Source of the DNA: Rhodospirillales bacterium BBD 1991-14
Lineage (GTDB): Bacteria; Pseudomonadota; Alphaproteobacteria; Kiloniellales; Kiloniellaceae
Assembly (NCBI GenBank): GCA_001657395.1
Contig: LYSY01000001.1
Location: 62,001-126,000, forward strand
Direction: 5' to 3'
Length of the DNA: 64,000 bases
In this document: positions 41,900 to 50,247 of the stretch, one piece after another
How positions within the stretch are numbered: the stretch's first letter is position 1
Layout: every line of letters begins with the position of its first letter
Translations under genes and position numbers: made by a program
Notes under the pieces: model-generated
The model's database searches: none
Told to the model about the DNA's origin: nothing
What the model saw: the letters and a program-made list of their open reading frames with translations, nothing else

Positions 41900-42556
41900 T
41901 TAAGAGCTTTCGAAGCCGAGAATTGCAGAGTCGTAGACCAGCAACTCACCGACGATGAAAACGACGTCGCCCTCGGTGGTGTCGACGCCGGTGACCTCGC
42001 CGTAGGAGGTCACGGAGGCTGCGATCGCCTCGCCGTCGCTATCGGTGGCCACCACTTCAAGGCTGTAGGTTCCGTCAGCAGAAAAGCTGCCGTCGTTGCT
42101 GATCCCGTCCCAGACGAAGTCGTGCTTGCCGCTGCCGCTTTTGCCGCTCTGCTCGTAAACCAGTCGGCCGTCGCCATCGCGAACCTGCAGCGAGACCGCG
42201 TCGGCCGGTTCCGCCAGGCTATAGCTCCAGCGCGCCGACCCATCCGACTTCATAGCGTAGGCGCTGTCGATCTCCGCGGTGCTTCCGACATATTGCAAGG
42301 CGGCTGTGTTGGCGTTTGAGGCCGTCAGTGCGATCAGCTCTTCCAGGTTTTCGTTGGCCGCGATCTCCTGTTCGACGATTGCGTACTGGATGAGCTGGTT
42401 CGTGTATTCCGCCGTATCCATCGGGTCCAGCGGGTCCTGATGCTCCAGCTGGGTGGTCAGAAGCTGCAGAAAGGCCTCGTAGTCCTCGAACAGCTGCTGT
42501 GTGGACTCCGAGGAGCCGCTCGCTGTGCTCTGGCCGCTCGTTGCGCCGATTTCCAT
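41900..42556 (-). CDS. flgD: Flagellar hook-capping protein FlgD
   Basis: A 218-residue hook-cap protein that allows FlgE to polymerise. The conserved N-terminal segment FLQLLTTQLEHQDPLDPMD followed by YTNQLIQYAIVEQ is diagnostic. The C-terminal half contains the FlgD Tudor/Ig-like part (HDFVWDGISNDGSFSADGTY). The ATG follows GGGAGCACGGCAGTC. It is the first leftward flagellar gene in view and shares a 296-base divergent region with flagellin. Confidence 0.94.
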   Translation of the reverse strand: MEIGATSGQSTASGSSESTQQLFEDYEAFLQLLTTQLEHQDPLDPMDTAEYTNQLIQYAIVEQEIAANENLEELIALTASNANTAALQYVGSTAEIDSAYAMKSDGSARWSYSLAEPADAVSLQVRDGDGRLVYEQSGKSGSGKHDFVWDGISNDGSFSADGTYSLEVVATDSDGEAIAASVTSYGEVTGVDTTEGDVVFIVGELLVYDSAILGFESS

Positions 42557-42852
42557 GACTGCCGTGCTCCCAAGATCATCGTCTCTGCCCTGTTACACGG
42601 GCGGGCGCCCAATCCCTGGCGCAGTTTTTTTTGGTGGAGCGGTCGGTATGGCTGAAGCCGTTGGATTCCCTGGATTTTCAGGGCGGCGGTGGCGGCATCC
42701 GGCCATGGAGTGACGAGCGGCAGCGAAAAAAGCCGCGCCAGGATTCTGATGGCCCCTGCGTTGAAGCCTGCGAAGGGGCAATTCCGCCCATGCGAACCCT
42801 GCCTGCCGGCCGCTCATGTAGGCCCGCTGGCTCAGATGTAGGAGCACCTCGC
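42557..42852. other. Divergent flgD / flagellin control region
   Basis: A 296-base gap with no gene. It contains the terminator-like element at 42605-42632 and, on the plus strand, a small hairpin CCCTG-GATTTT-CAGGG near 42669. A sigma-54-like element at 42750-42764 lacks the conserved -12 C and I do not trust it. Confidence 0.5.
42605..42632 (+). terminator. Terminator-like hairpin with T8 run upstream of flagellin
   Basis: GCGCC at 42605-42609 pairs with GGCGC at 42618-42622, followed by AG and eight Ts (42625-42632). It reads as an intrinsic terminator on the plus strand about 220 bases before the flagellin start. It could block antisense transcription out of flgD or attenuate a long flagellin leader. 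Confidence 0.5.
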
Positions 42853-43686
42853 ATGCCAGTCATCACCACCAACACAGCCGCCAACTCGGCGCTGCGCTAC
42901 CTCAACGTCAACTCCGCCCAGGAAGCCAGTTCGATCTCCAAGCTGGCGAGTGGATCGCGGATCACCCAGGCCTCGGACGACGCCGCGGGTCTTGCCATCG
43001 GTACCCGGGTCCAGTCAGACGTGACGGTCCTGCAGCAGGCGTCGACCAATGCCTCGCACGGGTCTTCGATTCTCCAGGCTGCGGACGGCGGCGCGGCGCG
43101 CATCTCGGACATCCTGCAGCGCCTGAAGTCGCTGACGGCCCAGTCCCTCTCGGGCGCCGTCACCGACACCGAGCGCACCTATATCGATGCCGAGTACCAG
43201 CAGCTGATCGACGAGATTGACGATATTGCGACCGGTACGCGCTTCAACGGTCAGTCTCTGCTTGACGGCAGTTCCGACTTCGCTGCGACCGCCGGCGTCG
43301 ACTTCCTGGTCGGCACCGATGCCGCGGTCGACATGCTGACGGTCAACATCGACAGTCTGGATACGACGACGCTGACCGTTGCGGGGACCTCCGTCGGCAG
43401 CGCGACGGCTGCCCAGAACGCCGCCACTGCCATCGACGTGGCTATTGACCTGGTGTCGACGGAGCGCGCCGAGCTGGGTGCTCAGATGTCGCGGTTCGAC
43501 TACCGCGGCCAGATGATCGAAACCTCGATCGAGAACCTGGATGCCGCCCAGTCGGCGATCATGGACGTTGACGTCGCCGAGGAGCAGAGTCGGCTCGCCG
43601 CCGCAGAAGTCCTGACACAATCAAGTATTTCCGCCTTGGCCCATGCGAACGACATGTCGCAGCGGCTGTTGGATCTCATGCGCTAG
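42853..43686 (+). CDS. fliC: Flagellin
   Basis: A short, 277-residue flagellin that keeps the conserved ends: N-terminal MPVITTNTAANSALRYLN and the D1 motif LASGSRITQASDDAAGLAIG, C-terminal QMIETSIENLDAAQSAIMDVD and the final helix. The variable D2/D3 region is nearly absent, as in many alphaproteobacterial flagellins. GTAGGAG lies 8 bases before the ATG; a longer upstream frame has no such support. The message ends at a large structured terminator. The symbol reflects the function; copy number elsewhere in the genome is unknown. Confidence 0.93.
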   Translation: MPVITTNTAANSALRYLNVNSAQEASSISKLASGSRITQASDDAAGLAIGTRVQSDVTVLQQASTNASHGSSILQAADGGAARISDILQRLKSLTAQSLSGAVTDTERTYIDAEYQQLIDEIDDIATGTRFNGQSLLDGSSDFAATAGVDFLVGTDAAVDMLTVNIDSLDTTTLTVAGTSVGSATAAQNAATAIDVAIDLVSTERAELGAQMSRFDYRGQMIETSIENLDAAQSAIMDVDVAEEQSRLAAAEVLTQSSISALAHANDMSQRLLDLMR

Positions 43687-43695
43687 CGGAAAACT

Positions 43696-43780
43696 GCCGG
43701 GAGGCTGGAGATGACCCATAACTGCATGCGATTGCAGGGCTCCCCAAGGCAAATTGGGGCACCTCTGTCTCCCGGCTTTT
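43696..43780 (+). terminator. Structured flagellin terminator with nested hairpins
   Basis: An outer stem GCCGGGAG (43696-43703) with CTCCCGGC (43769-43776) is followed directly by TTTT. Inside it are two more hairpins: CTGCA/TGCAG (43722-43737) and CCCCAA/TTGGGG (43742-43759). The whole folds as a multi-branched element at the end of the flagellin message. Confidence 0.75.
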
Positions 43781-43821
43781 CTTCCGTCGTTCTCCATCAT
43801 GAACGCCTGGAACCATAAGAT

Positions 43822-45492
43822 ATGTCTGATGTCAGCGTCGTAAGCGGCACCTCTTCCGGCTCGACGACCTATGTCTCGACATCCAATCTCGACAGCGAAG
43901 CGCTGATCGAGGCGGCGGTGCAGCAGCGGCTCGCCCCGGCAGACCGCCTGGAAGTGGAAATTGCGGAGGAGGAGGCAAAGGTCGCGGCTTATGAGGAGTT
44001 GCAGAGCCTCACCTCAGCGGCAGCGAGTTCGGCCGGAACGCTTCGCAATCCGGACGATGGCGGGGCAGATGTCTTCGAGTCCAAGCTGGCCTACGTCTCC
44101 TCCAGCAACGGCACCGATCCGAACAGTCTGGTCGGAGTGACGGTCAATGAAGAGGCGCAGGCGGGGTCCTACGACCTGGAGATTGTTCAGACGGCCGAAG
44201 CGCAGAAGGTCTCCGGTGGCGACATGGCGAGCCGGGACGCCGATCTCGGGCTCAGCGGCAGCTTTTCGATCGCTGCGGAGGGGGCGGCCGGCGCCACCAT
44301 CGACGTCACCGCCACGATGTCCCTGGACGAGATCGCCGAAGCGATCAATGCCGAGGCGGAGGCGACCGGCGTGTCAGCATCGGTGATCAAGGTCAGCGAT
44401 ACCGCCTACAGACTGGTCCTCAGTGCAGAGGACACTGCCAAGTCCATCTCGGTTTCCGACACAACGGGTACGGTGCTGCAGGACCTTGGCTTGACCTTGG
44501 CTGACGGCAGCTTTGCGGACGAACTCCAGGCGGCGCAGCCGGCGATCATCCGCCTCGACGGTGTCGAGATCACACGCGACGACAATGAAATCGACGACAT
44601 TCTCGACGGCGTTACCCTTTATCTCTACGAGGCCGAGGTAGGGACGACGCTGCAGGTGGATGTCGAGACGAACCTCTCGGCCATCATCGAGGACATCAAC
44701 GCCCTCGTCGAGGACTACAACGCCTACCGGGAGTTCGTGCTGCGCCAACAGGAAGTCGGAGAGGAGGGCGAGGTCTCGGCTGAAGCCGCTCTGTTCGGCG
44801 ACACGCTGCTGCGCAACCTGAATGCACAGGTCTCATCGGCGCTCACGAGCTACGACGACACGGCCGCGCTGTCCTCGCTTGCGGACATCGGTCTCACCTT
44901 CGATGAAAACAACTACCTGGTCGTTGACGATGCGGCCCTGGAGGAGGCTCTCTTGTCCGATCTGGAGGGCGTTGAGAGCCTGTTCCAGTTTCAGATGACG
45001 GCCAGTTCCGGCGACCTTGAGGTCCTGCGGAACGGCAGCGGGCCGGCAGAGCAGAGCTTTACCCTGGACATTACGGTGGATGCCCAGGGGAACGTCACAT
45101 CAGCCGCTGTCGGCGGCGACACCAGTCTCTTCACTGTGGACGGCAGCCGCCTGATCGGCGCTGAAGGCAGCCCCTATGATGGCTTGGTTCTGGTCTTTAC
45201 GGGAGATCAGTCAACCTCGATCGACGTCGAGATCTCCCGCGGCATTGCCGAGCAGCTTTACGGCAGCTTTGCCGCTTACGGGGATACGCAGGAAGGGCAG
45301 ATCCAGGAGGTCATCGAATCGGCGGAAGACAGCATCGACGCGATGAGCGACCAGGTCCTGGATATTGAGCGGCGGGCCGAAGACTACCGCCAGAGACTGA
45401 TCGAATACTATGCCTACCTGGAAAGTCAGATTGCCGAGGCGAACCGCCTGAAGGATCAGCTCCAGGCCCTGTTTGGCAACGATGACGACTAG
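43822..45492 (+). CDS. fliD: Flagellar filament cap protein FliD (HAP2)
   Basis: A 556-residue cap protein. The N-terminal segment contains DSEALIEAAVQQRLAPADRLEVE, corresponding to the FliD start, then the flagellin-hook IN-like motif, and the C-terminal coiled coil (IDAMSDQVLDIERRAEDYRQ, LESQIAEANRLKDQLQALF). It caps the growing filament. It is downstream of flagellin, past the terminator, and upstream of fliS, the usual order. Confidence 0.92.
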   Translation: MSDVSVVSGTSSGSTTYVSTSNLDSEALIEAAVQQRLAPADRLEVEIAEEEAKVAAYEELQSLTSAAASSAGTLRNPDDGGADVFESKLAYVSSSNGTDPNSLVGVTVNEEAQAGSYDLEIVQTAEAQKVSGGDMASRDADLGLSGSFSIAAEGAAGATIDVTATMSLDEIAEAINAEAEATGVSASVIKVSDTAYRLVLSAEDTAKSISVSDTTGTVLQDLGLTLADGSFADELQAAQPAIIRLDGVEITRDDNEIDDILDGVTLYLYEAEVGTTLQVDVETNLSAIIEDINALVEDYNAYREFVLRQQEVGEEGEVSAEAALFGDTLLRNLNAQVSSALTSYDDTAALSSLADIGLTFDENNYLVVDDAALEEALLSDLEGVESLFQFQMTASSGDLEVLRNGSGPAEQSFTLDITVDAQGNVTSAAVGGDTSLFTVDGSRLIGAEGSPYDGLVLVFTGDQSTSIDVEISRGIAEQLYGSFAAYGDTQEGQIQEVIESAEDSIDAMSDQVLDIERRAEDYRQRLIEYYAYLESQIAEANRLKDQLQALFGNDDD

Positions 45493-45522
45493 ACCGGATC
45501 TGAAGGCGGGGAGATGTTGAGA

Positions 45523-45960
45523 ATGACCGAACCGGGAGCACCCTTGAGACTCTACCACGCTGGCAGCACATCGCAGACCGGGGTGGCGCGAACGATAGCG
45601 CTCTACGATCAGGTGGTTGCCCAACTGGCCGAGGCAAAAGCCATGTGGGAGGCGTCGGTCTTTGACGGCGCCTTCCACGCCATTCAGCAGGCGGCGCTCA
45701 CCGTCGGTGTCCTTTGCGCGTCACTGGATCACGAAAAGGGCAGGGAGGTCAGTGAGACGCTGCGGCGCTACTACACCGCTTTGTCTTTTCAGATCCTTGC
45801 TGTCCCCAGGCAGGATGACCCGGTCGCGCGAATTGAGTCCCTGTTCCGCCAGATCCGCATCATGCGGGAGGCGTGGGTGCAGGTCAGCGCTACGTTACCG
45901 AAACCAAGAACCCCCACGGCCAAGGCCAGTCATGGTACAAATCGCGTCAACCTTGCTTGA
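45523..45960 (+). CDS. fliS: FliS-like flagellin export chaperone
   Basis: A 145-residue helical protein in the normal fliS place after fliD. The pattern (TIALYDQVVAQLAEAKAMWE, FHAIQQAALTVGVLCASLDH, then a C-terminal helix) fits FliS, which binds the flagellin C-terminus to prevent early polymerisation. The start at 45523 follows GGGGAG at 9 bases; an ATG at 45514 is too close to that site. Similarity is moderate. Confidence 0.8.
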   Translation: MTEPGAPLRLYHAGSTSQTGVARTIALYDQVVAQLAEAKAMWEASVFDGAFHAIQQAALTVGVLCASLDHEKGREVSETLRRYYTALSFQILAVPRQDDPVARIESLFRQIRIMREAWVQVSATLPKPRTPTAKASHGTNRVNLA

Positions 45961-45997
45961 ACCTCTCCATCGTCAGCACACGGTCAAACGGCGCCCT

Positions 45998-46606
45998 ATG
46001 GGCGAAAGCAATGCAGTAGATATGCAGCAGCCTGATCTTGCGAGCCTTTCCGATGAGACGCTCATGGAGCGCGTTCGGAGCGACGATGAGGCTGCATACC
46101 GATTGCTCGTCGAACGCCATGTACAACGCATGCACCGACTTGCCCTGCGCATTCTTCAGGACCATGCCAGGGCGGAGGACGCCGTTCAGGACGCCTTTCT
46201 GCAGGTCTGGATCAAGCGTGCGGACTGGCACCGGAAAGGGGCCCGCTTCTCCACCTGGCTCTATCGTGTCGTCTTTAACCGCTGTCTCGACGTAAAACGC
46301 CGGCGGCGTGAGGAGGAACTGAAGGACGGTGAGGATCCGCAAGACGATTCTGCCGACGCGGTGACCACGATCCATGAAGGGCAGATTGCGGAAAGACTAC
46401 GATCGGCAATGTCGGAATTGCCGGAACCCCAATATATGGCATTGATGATGTACTATCACGAAGGGTATAGTGCGCGCGAAGTTGCGGAATTCTTGGATAC
46501 GACAACAAACGCCATCGAGTCTCTACTTAAGCGTGGCCGAAAGAATTTGAGACAACAACTAAAGAGATTGAAGGTAGATGCCCAACAAGCCTTCAATGAG
46601 CCTTGA
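45998..46606 (+). CDS. ECF-type RNA polymerase sigma factor
   Basis: A 202-residue ECF factor with region 2 (HRLALRILQDHARAEDAVQD, FSTWLYRVVFNRCLDV) and region 4 (LPEPQYMALMMYYHEGYSAREV, TTTNAIESLLKRGRKNLRQQL). The last 29 bases overlap the next gene, which encodes a membrane protein fit to be its anti-sigma factor. The start could be 45998 or the next Met at 46022; neither has a strong ribosome-binding site. The type resembles the CnrH/heavy-metal ECF groups, in line with the CnrX-like third gene. Confidence 0.92.
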   Translation: MGESNAVDMQQPDLASLSDETLMERVRSDDEAAYRLLVERHVQRMHRLALRILQDHARAEDAVQDAFLQVWIKRADWHRKGARFSTWLYRVVFNRCLDVKRRRREEELKDGEDPQDDSADAVTTIHEGQIAERLRSAMSELPEPQYMALMMYYHEGYSAREVAEFLDTTTNAIESLLKRGRKNLRQQLKRLKVDAQQAFNEP

Positions 46607-47042
46607 GAGCTTTGAAGACGCTCTCGATACCTATGGCGGCGACCTTGGCCGCTGGCCGGCGGACCTGAGGCGTTCCGCCGAAGCGCTCGTTGAAAAAAGC
46701 GAGGAAGCGAAGGCTCTGCTGCGCCAGGCGGAAACCCTTGACGCCGCCCTGGCGGCCGACCCGGCCGCGACGGCACCCCCAGATCTGGCGGACCGGATCA
46801 TGCAGCGGGTTGCCGAGCAGGAAGTGCGCGTCCAGAATGTTCGCGCCGAATCCTCCACCCGCGGCGTCAAGTGGCGGTGGCTGCCGCGCGTGCCCTGGCC
46901 GGTTCCACGGGAGTTGGTCGCCGTCTGCTGCGGAACGGTCTTTGGCGTCGTGGTGGGAACGCTTTTGGTGGATGCCTGGCCGACCTACGACCGCAGCCTC
47001 GACTTTTTCAACTTGGCCTCAGCGCCTTACTTCTTTGGGTAG
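46578..47042 (+). CDS. Probable anti-sigma factor with one membrane helix
   Basis: A 154-residue protein overlapping the ECF sigma gene by 29 bases. A cytoplasmic helical part comes first (SLESFEDALDTYGGDLGRWP, a motif seen in uncharacterised sigma-linked membrane proteins). A Pro/Ala linker and a single membrane helix follow (AVCCGTVFGVVVGTLLV), then a short periplasmic end. Position, size and topology match an anti-sigma factor of the CnrY or RsePA type. No zinc-anchor HxxxCxxC is visible. Confidence 0.75.
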   Translation: MPNKPSMSLESFEDALDTYGGDLGRWPADLRRSAEALVEKSEEAKALLRQAETLDAALAADPAATAPPDLADRIMQRVAEQEVRVQNVRAESSTRGVKWRWLPRVPWPVPRELVAVCCGTVFGVVVGTLLVDAWPTYDRSLDFFNLASAPYFFG

Positions 47043-47045
47043 ACC

Positions 47046-47486
47046 ATGGTCTGGCAAAGCATTCTGACGGGGCGTCGCTTGCGCCTCGCTTTCCTGTTGT
47101 CTCTGGCCGCCAACTTCTTCTTCATCGCGGTGGGCGCATCGATTTACTTCGAGGGTCCAAGGGCGTTTCCGCCGCCCGTGGCGATGATCGGCGAACGAAT
47201 GGCCGGAAGCCTCTCCGATGAAGGCGCCGAGCGTTTTCTCGGGGTCTTCGCTCAACACAAACCGGAGATCATGGCCCACCGGAAGGTGATGATAGAGGCT
47301 CAGCGCCGAGTCCGCGCCCTGGCCTCAGCCGATGACCTGGACATGGCGGCGCTGCGGGTGGCCCGCAACGAGATGCAGCAGAGCTTCCTCGCCCTGATGG
47401 GCAGCGTTGACATGTTCATGAGCGATGCACTGCCGCAGCTCTCGGTAGAGGACCGCAGGCGCTTGGCACAGCACATTCCGGAATAG
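47046..47486 (+). CDS. CnrX/CpxP-like periplasmic sensor protein
   Basis: A 146-residue protein with one N-terminal membrane anchor (LAFLLSLAANFFFIAVGASIY) and a helical periplasmic domain with LTxxQ-like spacing (FLGVFAQHKPEIMAHRKVMI; RNEMQQSFLALMGSVDMFM), the fold of the periplasmic heavy-metal-sensor family. It starts 3 bases after the probable anti-sigma gene. The three genes thus form a sigma, anti-sigma and periplasmic sensor module. The signal sensed is unknown; His in QHKPEIMAHR and several Met residues could bind metal. Confidence 0.8.
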   Translation: MVWQSILTGRRLRLAFLLSLAANFFFIAVGASIYFEGPRAFPPPVAMIGERMAGSLSDEGAERFLGVFAQHKPEIMAHRKVMIEAQRRVRALASADDLDMAALRVARNEMQQSFLALMGSVDMFMSDALPQLSVEDRRRLAQHIPE

Positions 47487-48053
47487 CAGCTGCGGCCAAG
47501 CATCGGCAGAGAGGTATCCGGGCGGGCTGGCCGGCGGCATCACCTCAGCCTGCGCTGAGCTTGACTGCGCCAAGGTCGACCGCGCTAAGGTCGATCGCGC
47601 AGTAAGCCTCTCTACAGCAATCTCGCAATTGAGCGCCGGAACCGGGTGCGCGCTCCGTTTCACTTCAAGTGTGCGAAACGCAGCGGCGAGGGGACCCGGA
47701 ATGCGGCGGACGGTTCGTTCCGGGCTTTCCGACAAGCCTGACGGTGTCGATGCTCGGGCGTTTCGGGCGCAGAAATGACGGCCTTCTTACGTTCAAGCCC
47801 CCCTCTCCCACAGGTCCGGGGCAAAGAGGCCGTTTGCCGGCCGGATCGCCTTTCTCTCCCCTGCCTAGGGGGTCCGGCCGGCTCTTCCCCCTAAACCGCG
47901 TGGAGGTGAGACCCGGCACCGTCGAGGTGGGTGAGGACCGCGCCCCTGGCGTTGCTGGCACGCGAATTGCTCGGAAATCAATGCGGCGGATCGGCGTTTC
48001 GGTGGTCCGCTCTTGGGGAGCCCTTTCACAGAACGATGAAAGGAGCACAAGTT
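47487..48053. other. Long non-coding stretch with short repeats
   Basis: About 567 bases without a supported gene. It contains the 15-base triple repeat at 47551-47595 and an inverted repeat TAGGGGG (47866-47872) with CCCCCTA (47887-47893). The last 15 bases hold AAAGGAG for the EF-hand gene. Confidence 0.5.
47551..47595. repeat. Three 15-base tandem repeats
   Basis: GCGCTGAGCTTGACT, GCGCCAAGGTCGACC and GCGCTAAGGTCGATC follow head to tail, then a partial GCGC. Read on the minus strand they would spell pentapeptide units of the AxDLx kind (AIDLS, AVDLG, AVKLS) in a short frame without a start codon. Possibly a decayed pentapeptide-repeat gene piece. Confidence 0.65.
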
Positions 48054-48506
48054 ATGTCCCTCGATGCCATTTCCGCGTATGGCGTTGATTTCTCTGCCAT
48101 GCGCGCCAAGTTTCAGCAGGCCGATGCCGACAAGAGCGGGGGCCTGTCGCTGGAGGAGTTCGAGCAAACATGCGCTGATTGCGCATCCGGCGCGGCAGAT
48201 CCTGCCGATCATACCGCTGCTCAGGAATTGTTTGCCCTGCTCGATGCCGATGGCAATGGGGAGCTGACCTCAGGCGAAGCCTCCTCCGCTCTCAACGGGA
48301 ACATCTCGCCGGAGTCCTTCATGAGCCTCCTCGCGGCCCAGGAGGCGGCCCAGGAGAGCGCTGCGGCTTCGGGTGTCGATGCCTCGGCCGGTCGCAGCCA
48401 GCTGACCGCGACCTATGGATCTCAGGGAGGGTCTGAGGACGACCTGCTCGGAGATCTCCTGGACAGCCTGGACGAAGACACCGATGAGGAGGAGGATATC
48501 GTCTAG
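48054..48506 (+). CDS. EF-hand protein without signal peptide
   Basis: A 150-residue acidic protein with a pair of EF-hands: DADKSGGLSLEE at about 24-35 and DADGNGELTSGE further on. A Ser/Ala-rich stretch follows, then a very acidic tail (DSLDEDTDEEEDIV). It has no export signal, so it is cytoplasmic or leaves by another route. The ATG follows AAAGGAGCACAAGTT. A strong hairpin terminator lies about 45 bases after the stop, so the gene is probably a single-gene unit. Confidence 0.85.
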   Translation: MSLDAISAYGVDFSAMRAKFQQADADKSGGLSLEEFEQTCADCASGAADPADHTAAQELFALLDADGNGELTSGEASSALNGNISPESFMSLLAAQEAAQESAAASGVDASAGRSQLTATYGSQGGSEDDLLGDLLDSLDEDTDEEEDIV

Positions 48507-48932
48507 GACAGCATTTGGGGCTCAAAGCCTTCGCAAAGAGGGCGCAGCGGTTGCCCGGCCCTCTGATCGGGCCGGGCTTCTGCTGCGGAGTGAGTCCGGA
48601 CGAGGTCTGTCTCAGGCCCCGCTTCAGCGCGCTGTCATGGGGCTTCCTCATGGCTCCGCGCCCTGTTCGACGTTTCGGATGTTGGCAACCAGATGCAAGG
48701 GAACCGGCGCCAAGGGCGGCTTTGGAGCAACGTGCTGGTGCAGACTGCCCGCAGGGACCGACATCTGCCTTCCTGCCGCGAAAACCCTCTATCCAGTGCC
48801 GAGGAGGAAACACTTCGGTAGACTGACAGTGGTATGCCGGTTAATTGGAAATGGCCCTTAATCATGGCGCTCAACCCCGGGACACTCGAGGCTGTGGTGG
48901 TGCTGAACGGGCCGAGAAGAACGCTTTAAGCC
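48507..48932. other. Non-coding stretch before the FAD oxidoreductase gene
   Basis: About 426 bases that contain the terminator at 48553-48577 and otherwise no supported gene or repeat. It presumably holds the promoter of the oxidoreductase gene. Confidence 0.4.
48553..48577 (+). terminator. Hairpin terminator after the EF-hand gene
   Basis: A perfect 9-bp stem GCCCGGCCC / GGGCCGGGC with a TCTGATC loop, followed by TTCTG. Confidence 0.7.
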
Positions 48933-50231
48933 GTGGTGTCTGACGTCTTTACCCCTGACTGCAAGCTGACCCCCTACTGGTGGGACCGGAGTCCAAGGCC
49001 CGAACTGGCCGAGGTGGCGCTTCCCGCAAGCGTGGACGTTGTCGTTGTGGGTTCGGGCTACACAGGCCTCAGCGCAGCGCTGGCTGTTGCCCGCGCCGGG
49101 CGGTCGACCCTCGTGTTCGACGCTGAGGATGCCGGCTGGGGCTGCAGCACGCGCAACGGCGGCCAGATCAGCACCTCCATAAAGCCCGACTACGGGACTC
49201 TGGCCCGCCGCCATGGTGGGGAGGCCGCCTTCGCGATCATCAGGGAAGGGCAGAACGCCTTGGCCTGGATCGGCGACTTCATTGCGGAGGAGGGGATCGA
49301 CTGCGACTTCCAGGTCCCCGGCCGCTTTCATGCGGCGCATTCTCCGCGGCACTATGAGCGGCTCGCGCGGGTTATCGCCAGCCAGCCAGAGGGGCTGGCA
49401 GTGCCGGCACATGCCGTGCCCCGCGGCGACCAGCGGCGGGAAATCGGCAGCGATGCCTATTTCGGCGGCGTCGTCTTCGAGAAGCATGCCTGCCTGGACC
49501 CGGGCCGCTTTCACCAGGGCCTGCTCGAACAGGTCCTCGGCGCCGGAGCGTCGGTCATGCCGCATTGTCCGGTCACGGGCATCGAAAACAACGGGACCAG
49601 CCATACCCTTGTCACTGCGCGCGGCAGCGTGCACGCCCGGGAGGTGATCGTTGCGACTAACGGCTACACGGGCAGGCTGTCGCCCTGGCAACGCCGCCGC
49701 GTCGTGTCGATCGGCAGCTACATGATCGCGACCGAGCCCCTGACAACGGAAGTCATGGACCGCGTGATGCCGACGGACCGCATCGTGAGCGACACCCGGC
49801 GGGTGGTCTACTACTACCGGCCGTCTCCGGACCGGACCCGGATTCTCTTCGGCGGCCGGGTCACCAGCGGCGAGACGGACGCTCTGCGCAGCGGTGCCTT
49901 GCTACAGCGAGACCTGGTGCGGCTGTTTCCGGAACTCTCAGGAACCCGGGTCAGTCATTCCTGGATGGGTTTCGTCGCCTACACCTTCGACACCCTCGCG
50001 CATCTCGGCTGTCATCAGGGTGTGCACTACGCCATGGGGTACTGCGGCTCCGGTGTCTCCATGGCCGCCTATCTCGGGACCCGTGTTGGGCAGAAGGTGC
50101 TTGGCCTGGCGGAGGGGCGCACGGCGCTGGACGATGTGGCTTTCCAAACCCGCCCGCTGTACAGCGGCAGGCCCTGGTTCCTGGCGGCGCCGGTTGCCTT
50201 CTACCGCTGCTGCGACGCGCTCGGTCTTTGA
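48933..50231 (+). CDS. FAD-dependent amine oxidoreductase (PuuB/DadA family)
   Basis: A 432-residue flavoenzyme of the DAO fold. The dinucleotide motif VVVVGSGYTGLSAAL is at about 36-50 and the family motif WGCSTRNGGQIS follows. The substrate and FAD-contact segment GYCGSGVSMAAYLG is near the C-terminus. Closest in layout to gamma-glutamylputrescine oxidase (PuuB) and related amine oxidases, which oxidise an amine to an aldehyde. The PotABCD-like uptake genes and an aldehyde dehydrogenase nearby support that role. The start is GTG. It converges on the GMC oxidoreductase gene with a 16-base gap. Confidence 0.87.
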   Translation: MVSDVFTPDCKLTPYWWDRSPRPELAEVALPASVDVVVVGSGYTGLSAALAVARAGRSTLVFDAEDAGWGCSTRNGGQISTSIKPDYGTLARRHGGEAAFAIIREGQNALAWIGDFIAEEGIDCDFQVPGRFHAAHSPRHYERLARVIASQPEGLAVPAHAVPRGDQRREIGSDAYFGGVVFEKHACLDPGRFHQGLLEQVLGAGASVMPHCPVTGIENNGTSHTLVTARGSVHAREVIVATNGYTGRLSPWQRRRVVSIGSYMIATEPLTTEVMDRVMPTDRIVSDTRRVVYYYRPSPDRTRILFGGRVTSGETDALRSGALLQRDLVRLFPELSGTRVSHSWMGFVAYTFDTLAHLGCHQGVHYAMGYCGSGVSMAAYLGTRVGQKVLGLAEGRTALDDVAFQTRPLYSGRPWFLAAPVAFYRCCDALGL

Positions 50232-50247
50232 TCCGGGTCGGCCGCCG

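Noticed and set aside
42750-42764. Sigma-54-like promoter TGGCCCCTGCGTTGA before flagellin
   Set aside because: The nearly invariant -12 GC is GA here, so the match is likely chance.
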